DNA of 64,000 nucleotides from Paenibacillus sp. FSL R7-0345. GTDB taxonomy: Bacteria > Bacillota > Bacilli > Paenibacillales > Paenibacillaceae. A program made the translations under genes and the position numbers. The notes under the pieces are model-generated. The model was given only the letters and a program-made list of their open reading frames with translations, had not been told where the DNA came from and did not search any database. This document shows positions 52,901-59,923 of this stretch, piece after piece (within the stretch, counting starts at the first letter, position 1; every line of letters begins with the position of its first letter). The DNA lies in contig NZ_CP152002.1 of NCBI RefSeq assembly GCF_038595055.1, positions 5,612,001 through 5,676,000 on the forward strand. Direction: 5' to 3'.

Positions 52901-53241
52901 TCGAGTTGTGCAGCCGGTTCAATGAGGGGGAACGCGATCTGTTCCTCATCTCGTTAAAAGCCGGAGGCACCGGCCTTAACCTGACCGGAGCGGACACGGT
53001 GATCCTGTACGATCTGTGGTGGAACCCTGCCGTCGAGCAGCAGGCTGCCGACCGGGCCCACCGGATCGGGCAGAAGAAAGTGGTGCAGGTGATCCGCCTC
53101 GTTGCCCAGGGCACCGTCGAGGACAAAATGTATGAGCTGCAGCAGAAGAAAAAGAATCTGATCGAAGAGGTCATCCAGCCGGGGGCGGAGACGCTGTCCG
53201 CCCTGACCGAGCAGGATATCCGCGAAATTCTGATGCTCTGA
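49903..53241 (+). CDS. SNF2-family helicase with SWIM zinc finger
   Basis: The protein has 1112 residues. An N-terminal SWIM zinc finger (CTCPAYYHGGAFCRH, about residues 68-84) precedes a long middle region. The Swi2/Snf2 ATPase occupies the C-terminal 450 residues: DDMGLGKTLQS (motif I), LILDEAQMIKN (II), LTGTPVEN (III) and HRIGQKKVVQVIRLVAQGT (VI). Bacterial proteins of this RapA/HepA-like class remodel nucleic-acid-protein complexes, for example stalled RNA polymerase; the exact target is unknown. It is a single gene, with GAGGAAG upstream of the ATG, and has no neighbours suggesting a defence island. Confidence 0.93.
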   Translation: MGYYVPERVIRLLCGSEALDKGRADYEAGRVRLNYRENDDRLDYSKYRAAVQGLESYDVALAVDSDGDVNAECTCPAYYHGGAFCRHIAASLFTILRLEEGGADDEIGGPPHEESDQLPAETGVLTPRTAHNATTGAAHSGDRQLVNGMLEVFAGLSRSRPSVTGSYSDLRTPLQVEFIIKPVTVSYSTQMLGVELKVGPKRLYIVQKIRTFLEHVRRGEPFEFSRHFSYDPALHSFNKEDNDVLLKLIDISSNEKLYRAGVNPYTAQSAGMGGERLLAVPPFFWEGLLPALLAAPSALLQQGDLILEKLELSAESPPLSFRFDQSAEEGYSLDIEGIAQVMVLEDYGLVLSGGKLLKLDSEECRRLAELKRMLAAARKDGIAIAPEQMEPFMEQVIPGLKKLGRVHIAEAIADRIVQTQLQARLYLDRVRDRLLAGLEFQYGSIVINPLDEDSRSRGSEVILMRDGESERRILALMAHESFVRTEGGFIMSDEEAEYDFLYHTIPLLEPLLQVYATTAVKGRIAADTYTPKAVLTWNEKTDWLEFKFAVQGIGENEIVQILEALQEKRRYYRLPDGALLPLESAEFLEIIAFMNELGVHSVPFNKPQFTLPLVQGLQLNPESRHGDAVTIGRSFRRLMANMASPENLDFPLPDSLAPVLRDYQQFGFQWMKTLAHYRFGGILADDMGLGKTLQSIAFLLSELTDIRDGGKPALIVAPASLLYNWKNELKRFAPDIKAVIADGSLNERTKAVRQGTGADVIITSYPLLRRDIELYARLSFHTLILDEAQMIKNHATQTAQAVKILQARYRFALTGTPVENALEDLWSIFSVVFPGLFPGKKAFHDLPRETVAKRTRPFLLRRLKSDVLKELPDKIESLHASELLPEQKKLYMAYLARLRKEALKHLDNESFGHGRIKVLAGITRLRQLCCHPALFIEGYDGGSAKFDQLLEIIEECRSSGKRMLIFSQFTEMLGMIGRELALQGVRHFYLDGKTPADQRVELCSRFNEGERDLFLISLKAGGTGLNLTGADTVILYDLWWNPAVEQQAADRAHRIGQKKVVQVIRLVAQGTVEDKMYELQQKKKNLIEEVIQPGAETLSALTEQDIREILML

Positions 53242-53254
53242 TAAGTTGAAAGAT

Positions 53255-53284
53255 TTGGAAGCGCAGAAGAAAATAAAGTATAAT
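53255..53284 (+). promoter_or_regulatory. Promoter of the redoxin gene
   Basis: TTGGAA (53255-53260) and TATAAT (53279-53284) with an 18-nt spacer, about 90 nt before the start codon. Confidence 0.7.
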
Positions 53285-53376
53285 GACAGGGATTGTTACT
53301 GCTTAAGCAGCAGGCTGTTTGGGTCTGCTGACGCTTCTCTCAATGGTTATATACTATTTTACGGAGGTGCATTAAC

Positions 53377-53958
53377 ATGAGCTTTACCCTGGAACCGGGT
53401 GCTTCAGCTCCCGATTTTTCTTTAAAGGCAACCGACGGTCAGACGTATTCACTGGACAGCTTTGCTACAGCAAAAGCACTGGTCATCTTCTTCACCTGCA
53501 ATCATTGTCCGTTCGTCGTCGGCTCCGATGAAGTCACGCGCCAGACTGCCGAAAAGTACCGCGAGCGGGGAGTAGCTTTTGCAGGGATTAACGCCAACAG
53601 CGAAACTACCCATCCTGACGATTCCTATGAGCATATGGTCAGCCGGATGGAGGAGCAGAAATTCCCGTGGCTCTATCTCCGCGATGACACGCAGGAAACC
53701 GCACGGGCCTACGGTGCGCTGCGCACGCCGCATTTCTTCGTGTTTGACCAGGACCGCAAGCTGGTCTACACCGGCCGCGGCGTCGATAACCCGCGGGAAA
53801 CCGGCAAGATGACAGTCAACGACCTGGACAACGCGTTGTCCGAGCTGCTCGCCGGACAAGCCATCAGCACACCGCTGACCAATCCGATCGGCTGCAATGT
53901 CAAATGGGACGGCCAGGATGCGCATTGGATGCCGGCGGAGGCTTGTGATCTGGTATAG
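53377..53958 (+). CDS. Thioredoxin-fold redoxin (AhpC/TSA-like)
   Basis: The protein has 193 residues. The N-terminal PDFSLKATDGQTYSL and the redox motif FTCNHCPFV (CxxC, Cys-Asn-His-Cys, about residue 46) identify a redoxin-domain protein of the thiol peroxidase/thiol-disulfide reductase group. RTPHFFVFD carries the cis-proline expected in the fold. There is no signal peptide, so it is cytoplasmic. GGAGGTG lies 7 nt before the ATG. It is a single-gene unit with its own promoter and terminator. Confidence 0.9.
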   Translation: MSFTLEPGASAPDFSLKATDGQTYSLDSFATAKALVIFFTCNHCPFVVGSDEVTRQTAEKYRERGVAFAGINANSETTHPDDSYEHMVSRMEEQKFPWLYLRDDTQETARAYGALRTPHFFVFDQDRKLVYTGRGVDNPRETGKMTVNDLDNALSELLAGQAISTPLTNPIGCNVKWDGQDAHWMPAEACDLV

Positions 53959-54106
53959 ATGGACTTTGAATGGATTGAGAGCTAATTAGGATAAATTCAG
54001 TTAAAAAAAGGGAAATGTATAGGTCTAGGCCGCCCGGGGTTCGTTGAGTTAAAGGGATTTTCCCCTTTATTCCGGGCTTGAGTGGTTGATTTATGCGTGA
54101 GCTTGC

Positions 54107-54155
54107 AAAAAAGAGGGACTTTCCAGCCGCAGGCGGCTGGAAAAGTCCCTCTTTT
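54107..54155. terminator. Bidirectional terminator between the redoxin and collagen-like genes
   Basis: A long stem (AAGAGGGACTT and CCAGCCGC on the left with GCGGCTGG and AAGTCCCTCTT on the right, 2-nt bulge) is flanked by A-rich and T-rich tracts on both sides, suiting the convergent neighbours. Confidence 0.88.
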
Positions 54156-54180
54156 ATGTTGCTGGTGAGTAATTTTGCGT

Positions 54181-55683
54181 TTAGACGATAGTCAATCCGC
54201 CGCTGGCGTATCCTGCTACTGTAGTAGCCACATCGAGGCCTGCCGTAACTGTGGCAGAGAAGACCATCAGCAGCCGTTCGCCTGCAGTAACCGGGATACT
54301 GAGCCCCGAGGTAAGGCCGCTGCTAATTGTACCTAAAGCGATGGCACCAGTCAGTGGCGGTGCCAAGGTAACCAGTGCACCCGGTACAGCGGTAAACGTA
54401 TTATCCGGTGTTGTGGAACGGAATAATTGAGCTGTTATAGTTACTGTAGATCCTACCAGTGCCAATGCTGCAGTAGTACTAAAGTATGCGGCAAGGGAAG
54501 TAATTGTACCCGCACGCGGCACGGAGAAGGCAAAGTTAAGCAGTGTACCCGCAGCTCCTGTGAGGTCGATGGTTCCACCGGCGATGCTTACACCGGTAGC
54601 ACTGTTTCCGAAGCCGATCAAACTGGAGGTATTAAGCAGACCGCCCAGCACAGTGGTCAGTGCAGCCGGCAGACCTGAAGCGTAAGGAATGATTGCGCCC
54701 GAACCGGTTGGTCCGGTAGCCCCTGTTATACCGGTCACGCCGGTTGCACCAGTCGCTCCCGCCAAACCCGTCGCACCCGTCACTCCGGTCGCTCCCGCCA
54801 GTCCAGTCGCTCCCGTCACCCCGGTCGCTCCATCCAAACCAGTCGCTCCCGTCACCCCGGTCGCTCCTGCCAACCCAGTCGCACCCGTCACCCCGGTCGC
54901 TCCATCCAAACCAGTCGCTCCCGTTACTCCGGTTGCTCCTGCCAGTCCAGTCGCGCCCGTCACTCCGGTCGCTCCATCCAACCCAGTCGCACCCGTTACC
55001 CCGGTTGCTCCCGCTAACCCAGTCGCGCCCGTCACCCCGGTCGCTCCATCCAAACCCGTCGCTCCCGTCACCCCGGTCGCTCCTGCCAACCCAGTCGCAC
55101 CCGTCACCCCGGTCGCTCCTGCCAGTCCAGTCGCGCCCGTCACCCCGGTCGCTCCATCCAACCCAGTCGCACCCGTCACCCCGGTCGCTCCATCCAATCC
55201 AGTCGCTCCCGTCGCTCCGGTTGCTCCGGTCGCACCGCTGCCCGGGCCGGTTGCACCCGTTGCGCCTGTTGCACCTGGAGCCCCGGCTTCGCCTGGAGCA
55301 CCTGTTGCACCGGTCACTCCGATAACCTCGCCCATCAGCTCAGCGGATACCAGCCGGTGGGCTGTTACGAGCTCGCCTGCACTATTTTTACCCCATAAAG
55401 AGATTTGGATCGGGTCATCAGGCGGGCTGGTAGGCGTAACGAACAAAAACTCAAAACCATCCAGATCTGCATAATAGTTAGTCGTAATCACCTGGTTAGG
55501 AGCCACATTCAGCGTCTCGCTGATATACAGATTTCTTACACCGCCAAGCAGATAGTAACCCTGTACAAGCACGTCAGATGCTGTGATGCTGCTGCGGTTA
55601 TCTACACGGAGTGTAACTTGAGTGGTGGGTCTTACACCTGCAACCATATTGTTTTCAATCGGTCCAGTAGAATAAAAACTCAT
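54181..55683 (-). CDS. Collagen-like (Gly-X-Thr) exosporium-type surface protein
   Basis: The protein has 500 residues. The N-terminal domain (about 1-118) is shared with the next gene upstream. A collagen-like region follows (about 122-328) of Gly-Ala-Thr-Gly-type triplets, mostly a 12-residue unit GATGLDGATGVT or GATGLAGATGVT repeated 12 times. The C-terminal beta domain (about 335-500) resembles the trimerising BclA-type globular head. In Bacillus and Paenibacillus such proteins form hair-like filaments on spores; spore location is inferred. There is no signal peptide. AAGGAG precedes the ATG. Confidence 0.85.
   Translation of the reverse strand: MSFYSTGPIENNMVAGVRPTTQVTLRVDNRSSITASDVLVQGYYLLGGVRNLYISETLNVAPNQVITTNYYADLDGFEFLFVTPTSPPDDPIQISLWGKNSAGELVTAHRLVSAELMGEVIGVTGATGAPGEAGAPGATGATGATGPGSGATGATGATGATGLDGATGVTGATGLDGATGVTGATGLAGATGVTGATGLAGATGVTGATGLDGATGVTGATGLAGATGVTGATGLDGATGVTGATGLAGATGVTGATGLDGATGVTGATGLAGATGVTGATGLDGATGVTGATGLAGATGVTGATGLAGATGATGVTGITGATGPTGSGAIIPYASGLPAALTTVLGGLLNTSSLIGFGNSATGVSIAGGTIDLTGAAGTLLNFAFSVPRAGTITSLAAYFSTTAALALVGSTVTITAQLFRSTTPDNTFTAVPGALVTLAPPLTGAIALGTISSGLTSGLSIPVTAGERLLMVFSATVTAGLDVATTVAGYASGGLTIV
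54778..55209 (-). repeat. Twelve 36-bp repeats encoding the collagen-like stalk
   Basis: Each 36-bp unit encodes GATGLxGATGVT with x = Asp or Ala, in the order D D A A D A D A D A D A. The array is in frame and prone to length change by recombination. Confidence 0.85.
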
Positions 55684-55716
55684 CTGAGCAGCTCTCCTTT
55701 TCTATAAAAGATCTCA

Positions 55717-56067
55717 CTAATCTAAGATTTCGTGATCGACCACACGGTGGGCTTCCACCAGTTGTCCGTCTGTCTGCTTGCCCCATACCGAAATTCCCAG
55801 ATCATTTTCCATAATCTCGCCGGTTGTAAAGACAAACTCATAGCCGTCCAAATCTGCAAAATAGTTCCGGGAAACCGCCTCATTCGGAGCAACATTGATA
55901 ACCTCACTCACGTACAGATTTCTGATTGTGGTGAAGTAGAAGCCTTCAATTACAACACTGGCAGCCGTTTGGGAAGAACGGTTGATGATCCGTATAGTTA
56001 CAAGCTGGGCTGGTCTGACTCCGGACACAGGATTGTTTTCGATCGGTCCAGTTGATAATATTGCCAT
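55717..56067 (-). CDS. Stand-alone copy of the collagen-like protein's N-terminal domain
   Basis: The protein has 116 residues. It aligns along its whole length with residues 1-118 of the downstream collagen-like protein: both start with STGPIENN, then VRP, and share IRNLYVSEVINVAPNEAV (VRNLYISETLNVAPNQVI in the partner), ADLDGYEF, WGK and AHR. It therefore looks like the anchor or assembly domain without the filament. It lies 33 nt upstream of the collagen-like gene on the same strand, probably in one operon. The function is inferred from the partner. GGAGG lies upstream of the ATG. Confidence 0.8.
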   Translation of the reverse strand: MAILSTGPIENNPVSGVRPAQLVTIRIINRSSQTAASVVIEGFYFTTIRNLYVSEVINVAPNEAVSRNYFADLDGYEFVFTTGEIMENDLGISVWGKQTDGQLVEAHRVVDHEILD

Positions 56068-56301
56068 CTTGTTTCATGCCTCCTTTCCATTCTCCCATCT
56101 ATGAACTTTGAACTATAAATCTAGCGGCGCCTCTGACGAACCGCACAATATATTACTATTCCGGCACAGCGCCGGCGGTGTGGACATGAGACAGGCTGCA
56201 ATCACCAAAATCTCCGAATCCGCATATGCTGTTCACTAGGGAAGAAATATCCGCAGTACTGCCGCTTTCCTGAAAGATTGTAAATGGAAGAAGGGAGTCC
56301 C

Positions 56302-56607
56302 ATGCCCCCTGCCGGCAAAGGAAAGAAAACGAGTGTTAAAAAGCAGCCGACCAACCCCAAAGCTCAAAGCCCCAAGGGGCTGGAATTTGCAGTTGCCGCA
56401 CTTTTGCTGACCGGTAAGCTGAAGGTGGATTCCATTCAGATGTTTACGGACGCTTCCCTCGTAGTCGGCCTGGTCGGCAAATATAAATCTTTGAGCAATC
56501 TGAGCCAAAGTAATATGGATAAGCTGGTCAGCTTTCTTGACGATAACAGCAGCCTGACGCTGAACGAGATCATGTCCGCCCTGAAGCAAAAAGCGGATAA
56601 CACATAA
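56302..56607 (+). CDS. Small protein, about 101 residues, unknown function
   Basis: Start ATG (MPPAGKGKKTS) after GAAGGGAG; a second ATG six codons upstream (56284) lacks a good site. The N-terminal 30 residues are basic and Pro/Lys-rich; the remainder is helical (LEFAVAALLLTGKLKVDSIQ onward) with alternating hydrophobic residues but no clear membrane helix. It is divergent from the collagen-like pair and 33 nt upstream of a 41-residue membrane-peptide gene in the same direction. The basic tail might bind nucleic acid or acidic polymer. The family is not recognised. Confidence 0.6.
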   Translation: MPPAGKGKKTSVKKQPTNPKAQSPKGLEFAVAALLLTGKLKVDSIQMFTDASLVVGLVGKYKSLSNLSQSNMDKLVSFLDDNSSLTLNEIMSALKQKADNT

Positions 56608-56640
56608 GGAGTACGGCCAAAAAAAAGGAGGATAACAGAA

Positions 56641-56766
56641 ATGGGAAAAGCCGATTTTGACGGGGAGGAATTCGCCGGCGGGCTTTTGCTGGTCATTGTG
56701 ATTGCACTGCTGATCTATGGCTCCACAGATATTAAAAACCTTACTGCAGCACCGGCGTCGGATTAA
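56641..56766 (+). CDS. Small single-pass membrane protein, 41 residues
   Basis: AAGGAGG lies 9 nt before the ATG. The protein starts MGKADFDGEEFAGG, has one hydrophobic helix (LLLVIVIALLIYG) and ends AAPASD. The acidic N-terminal side resembles small sporulation membrane peptides of the YjcZ type (Gly and hydrophobic run), but the match is loose. It follows the 101-residue gene by 33 nt and both probably share a message. It is divergent from exosporium-type genes, which suggests, but does not show, a spore link. Confidence 0.6.
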   Translation: MGKADFDGEEFAGGLLLVIVIALLIYGSTDIKNLTAAPASD

Positions 56767-56803
56767 TTTTTTTACAAAAGCCAGCCAATCTTCCGCCCGC
56801 CTC

Positions 56804-56831
56804 TTGCTTTCTCGCGGAAATTCGCTATACT
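56804..56831 (+). promoter_or_regulatory. Promoter of the argS T-box transcript
   Basis: TTGCTT (56804-56809) and TATACT (56826-56831) with a 16-nt spacer; the T-box leader starts a few bases later. Confidence 0.7.
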
Positions 56832-56837
56832 GATAAA

Positions 56838-57083
56838 AATCCATATGTAATCGATGAACGGGACAGTAGTGTGTTGGATCTAGTCTCAGCGAGCCGGGAA
56901 TGGTGGAAACCGGTACAGATCCAGGCATGAAGCGCACCCGGGAGATGGACTTCTGAACTTACAGTAGGAAGCCCCGGCTGAAGACCGTTAACTTTTGAGT
57001 GGTTGAACCTCTGGTTCAGCAACGAGAGTGGTACCGCGAGCGCTAACAAGCCTTCGTCTCTTTGATGAGATGAGGGCTTTTTC
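56838..57083 (+). promoter_or_regulatory. T-box riboswitch controlling argS
   Basis: The leader has the stem I distal motif GAGCCGGGAATGGTGG, a specifier region GCATGAAGCGCACC in which CGC (56933-56935, Arg) is in register, the canonical T-box GAGTGGTACCGCGAGC (57025-57040) and a terminator AAGCCTTCGTCTC/GAGATGAGGGCTT followed by T (57049-57083). Uncharged tRNA-Arg would stabilise the antiterminator and switch on argS. The specifier reading is by analogy with the standard T-box layout. Confidence 0.93.
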
Positions 57084-57142
57084 TTATGTCTGGAGTGACG
57101 TTCACTGATGCTGCAGCTCTGCCTATTTAGGAGGTCCTATTC

Positions 57143-59215
57143 ATGTTAAGCCAACTTATCAAAAACAGTCTGGAACACAGCGTCCGGCAAGTTTTCACAA
57201 CCCTCGGAGCTGATGCAGAACCCCCCGTCATTCTGCTCGAGCAGCCTGCCAATCCCGATTTTGGCGACTACTCCAGTAACATTGCAATGCAGCTGGCCAA
57301 AATACTGCGCAAGGCGCCTATGGCAATCGCAGAGCTGATAACAACGGAGATAGAACAATCTAGCGGATTAGATGGACTATTTTCCAAAATAGACATCGCC
57401 GCACCGGGCTTCATTAATCTGTATATTAACTGGCAGGACTGGGCGGGGCGCCAATTCAGGCTGCCTGAAGCTGCCGGGGAAAAAGTAATCATCGAGCACA
57501 CCAGTGTCAATCCAAATAAGTCCATGCATATTGGCCATCTGAGAAACTCCTGTATCGGGGATGCGCTGGTACGGATTTTGCGGAAAACCGGGTACAGCGT
57601 CGAGGTGCACAACTATGTGGATGATCTCGGCAATCAGCTGGCGGATACGGTAGTCGGGCTGCTGAATGTGCCGCTGTCCGGGGAGCATGTCCGTTTTGGT
57701 GATTACTGCTGGGACATTTACGCCGGTGTGAACAAAGAATATGCGCTGCATCCGGAGAGTGTACACAAGCGGACAGAGATCCTTCACGGGCTGGAAAAAG
57801 GGGACGGCAATACAGCCTGGCTCGGCAGCCTTGTCGCTGAACGGATTGTGCGGGAGCATGTCGCCGAGATGAAGGGATTTGACATCAGCTATGATCTGCT
57901 GGTCTGGGAGAGCAGTATTCTGAAGGAAGGCTTTTGGGCTTCGGCCTTTGCGCTGCTTAACCAGACGGAGGTGTTCGTGCAGGAACGTGAGGGCAAGCTG
58001 GCAGGCTGCTGGATTCTCAAGCAGGCGGCTGGAGAGCCGGCTGAGGCTGAAGTAGATGAGCATCAAAAGGATAAGGTGCTGGTGCGCTCGAACGGAATTT
58101 TGACCTATACGGCCAAAGATATTGCCTACCATCTCTGGAAATTCGGGCTGCTGGATAAGGATTTCAGCTACAGCGAGTTTAACTCGGGACTTTGGACTAC
58201 GGGGCTGAGCGGGGAGCAGCGGGCTTTTGGCCGGGCTGACCGGGTAGTGAATGTCATCGACTACAGACAGGAGTATCCGCAGGCGATGGTCAAACAGGCA
58301 CTCGAGATACTGGGATACACAGAGCAGGCTGAACAATTGCATCACGTAAGCTATGGCGTGGTTTCCCTCAGTCCGGCGTCTGCAGCCGAGCTTGGCATTG
58401 ATATTTCTGACGGCAAAACCTCTTACGCTATGTCCGGCCGTCAGGGCATCGGCATCAAGGTCACCGAGCTGTTGCAGCTGATGGAGCAGACGATTGAAGC
58501 CACCCGCTCAGACAAAAGCGGCCTGTCCAGCCGGCACATCGCCACCGCTGCCATCCGTTACTACCTGCTGCGGTTTAATCTGGGGACGGAGATTATTTTT
58601 GACTTTAAGCAGGCGACCGAGATTTCCGGCAACACAGGCGTGTACCTGATGTATACCTATGCACGTGCGGGCAGTGTGCTCAGTAAAAGCGGGGCTTTGG
58701 CTGTAAAAGAGGACTCCAGTGCTGGAATAGTTAAGCCTAGTGATGATACAGCTGTAGTTGGTGAAGAAACAGTTAATACTGGGGAGGCGACAGCTTACTT
58801 TGGTGATGCCATGGCTAACTTCGGGAAGGCGGCAGCTAAATCTGGTGACGCCACAACTGACTTCGGTAATGCCACAGTGTACTCTGGTGGTGTACAGGCA
58901 AACTTCCCTGCAGCAAAAGCCGGCAGCCCTCCGGTCTTCCCGGCAGCGCTCCAAAAAGCTGAGCTCGCCCTGCTGAGACACCTCAGCACCTGGCAGGATA
59001 CGCTCCACAGCGCCAGCGTACAGCTGACGCCAAATACAGTCTGCAACTACGCGCATACGCTGGCTTCGCTGTTTAATAACTTTTACTCGGCCTGCCCGAT
59101 TCTAAAAGGCGAAGCCCAGTCGGTCGCCTTCCGTCTCTGGCTCACGCAGAGATTCAAGGATACACTTGGCGAAGCGCTGGAGGTGCTTGGCCTGCCGCGG
59201 CCGGAGCGGATGTAG
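57143..59215 (+). CDS. argS: Arginyl-tRNA synthetase with an internal repeat insertion
   Basis: The protein has 690 residues, about 130 more than a usual ArgRS. The N-terminal Add1 domain is followed by the class I catalytic core with NPNKSMHIGHLRNSCIGDAL (HIGH motif). The KMSK region is replaced by SYAMSGRQGIG. The C-terminal helical anticodon-binding domain contains HTLASLFNNFYSACPIL. Between RAGSVLSKSG and LQKAELALLRHL there is an inserted low-complexity stretch of about 80 residues with seven 7-residue repeats (541-589). AGGAGG lies upstream of the ATG, and a T-box leader precedes it. A divergent second ArgRS is possible. Confidence 0.9.
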   Translation: MLSQLIKNSLEHSVRQVFTTLGADAEPPVILLEQPANPDFGDYSSNIAMQLAKILRKAPMAIAELITTEIEQSSGLDGLFSKIDIAAPGFINLYINWQDWAGRQFRLPEAAGEKVIIEHTSVNPNKSMHIGHLRNSCIGDALVRILRKTGYSVEVHNYVDDLGNQLADTVVGLLNVPLSGEHVRFGDYCWDIYAGVNKEYALHPESVHKRTEILHGLEKGDGNTAWLGSLVAERIVREHVAEMKGFDISYDLLVWESSILKEGFWASAFALLNQTEVFVQEREGKLAGCWILKQAAGEPAEAEVDEHQKDKVLVRSNGILTYTAKDIAYHLWKFGLLDKDFSYSEFNSGLWTTGLSGEQRAFGRADRVVNVIDYRQEYPQAMVKQALEILGYTEQAEQLHHVSYGVVSLSPASAAELGIDISDGKTSYAMSGRQGIGIKVTELLQLMEQTIEATRSDKSGLSSRHIATAAIRYYLLRFNLGTEIIFDFKQATEISGNTGVYLMYTYARAGSVLSKSGALAVKEDSSAGIVKPSDDTAVVGEETVNTGEATAYFGDAMANFGKAAAKSGDATTDFGNATVYSGGVQANFPAAKAGSPPVFPAALQKAELALLRHLSTWQDTLHSASVQLTPNTVCNYAHTLASLFNNFYSACPILKGEAQSVAFRLWLTQRFKDTLGEALEVLGLPRPERM
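58763..58909 (+). repeat. Seven 21-bp repeats inside argS
   Basis: Seven in-frame imperfect 21-bp units encode EETVNTG, EATAYFG, DAMANFG, KAAAKSG, DATTDFG, NATVYSG and GVQANFP. They lie in a region that is normally a short linker between the catalytic and anticodon-binding domains. Confidence 0.88.
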
Positions 59216-59268
59216 CGGATGCAGTGGATGCAGTGGATGCAGTGGATCTAGCAGATGCAGCGGCTCGT
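59206..59268 (+). repeat. 9-bp tandem repeat across the argS stop codon
   Basis: Seven 9-bp units of the GCGGATGCA/GTGGATGCA type start in the last codons of argS, include its TAG stop, and run about 50 bp downstream. Slippage here could alter the C-terminus. Confidence 0.75.
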
Positions 59269-59329
59269 ATAGCGGTTACAACGAACTAATGAGTGACTGG
59301 GTTGTCTATCTGGCTGCGACAAATTGAAC

Positions 59330-59515
59330 TAACTGCATTCTGTGCAGCTATTCCCCGCCGAAAAGCACGCTTCATGGGGTTTAAGTGTATTCCGTGCAAC
59401 TATTATCAGCAAAATCGTCCATTTAGCCGGATTTCAGTAGTTTTAGTTGCACAAAGTGCAGTTATCCTGGTTATGGGGGGCCAAACAGGATTTTTAGTTG
59501 TACAAAGTACACTTA
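59330..59515. repeat. Composite inverted repeat: two direct plus two inverted 23-bp hairpin motifs
   Basis: Plus-strand copies start at 59330 and 59382, inverted copies at 59442 and 59493; the pitch within pairs is 52 and 51 bp. Each copy is itself a small hairpin. Read on the minus strand the inverted copies contain TGCAC-TTT-GTGCA and TGTAC-TTT-GTACA, so paired bases change together. No gene is present between argS and the tRNA. Confidence 0.85.
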
Positions 59516-59612
59516 AAGCAACCTGCCCTCTCCGCAGCTGCTCCATTTCGGCCAGTTAACGAAGCGGAGGCTCCAACGCTCCTCTGTTCCGGAATTCTAC
59601 TTCTCCGGACAC

Positions 59613-59644
59613 AGAAACAGCCTTCCCGAAGGAAGGCTGTTTCT
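59613..59644 (-). terminator. Terminator of tRNA-Arg copy 2
   Basis: On the minus strand AGAAACAGCCTTCC and GGAAGGCTGTTTCT form a perfect 14-bp stem with a 4-nt loop (TTCG). The palindrome ends in TTT, nearly the same element as after copy 1. Confidence 0.88.
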
Positions 59645-59651
59645 TGTGTTA

Positions 59652-59725
59652 CGTCCCGGAAGGGATTCGAACCCCCGACCGTGCGCTTAGAAGGCGCATG
59701 CTCTATCCAACTGAGCTACCGGGAC
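59652..59725 (-). tRNA. tRNA-Arg (anticodon UCU), copy 2
   Basis: 74 nt, the same cloverleaf and anticodon TCT as the copy at 37106-37179. The two differ only at two adjacent D-loop bases (TT here, CC there). CCA is not encoded. Confidence 0.97.
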
Positions 59726-59776
59726 ATATAAAATGTAGCAATACTTTTAAACTATGTAATTAACGCAACGTTATCT

Positions 59777-59804
59777 ATTATACCGCATTGAAATAATTTT
59801 TCAA
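59777..59804 (-). promoter_or_regulatory. Promoter of tRNA-Arg copy 2
   Basis: On the minus strand TTGAAA (59799-59804) and a perfect TATAAT (59777-59782) with a 16-nt spacer. Confidence 0.8.
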
Positions 59805-59923
59805 GGCTTACTCCAAGAAAATATACTTTTCTGCCCCCGGCAGCGGGTGAAACGGCAACAAACGCCGCTCGCACCTTTCGCCTCCCGCTGCCGGGGCAGT
59901 GACAACATTGCAGCAGCAGGCTA

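Noticed and set aside
49903..53241. SNF2 helicase as part of a defence system
   Set aside because: The gene stands alone between a TetR operon and a redoxin; no nuclease, methylase or phospholipase partner is present, and this SWIM-SNF2 type is common in Bacillota as a single gene.
54689..55474. Pro/Ala/Val-rich 261-codon plus-strand frame opposite the collagen-like gene
   Set aside because: The antisense of Gly-Ala-Thr repeats gives Ala-Pro-Val repeats automatically; no ribosome binding site, whereas the collagen-like frame has one.
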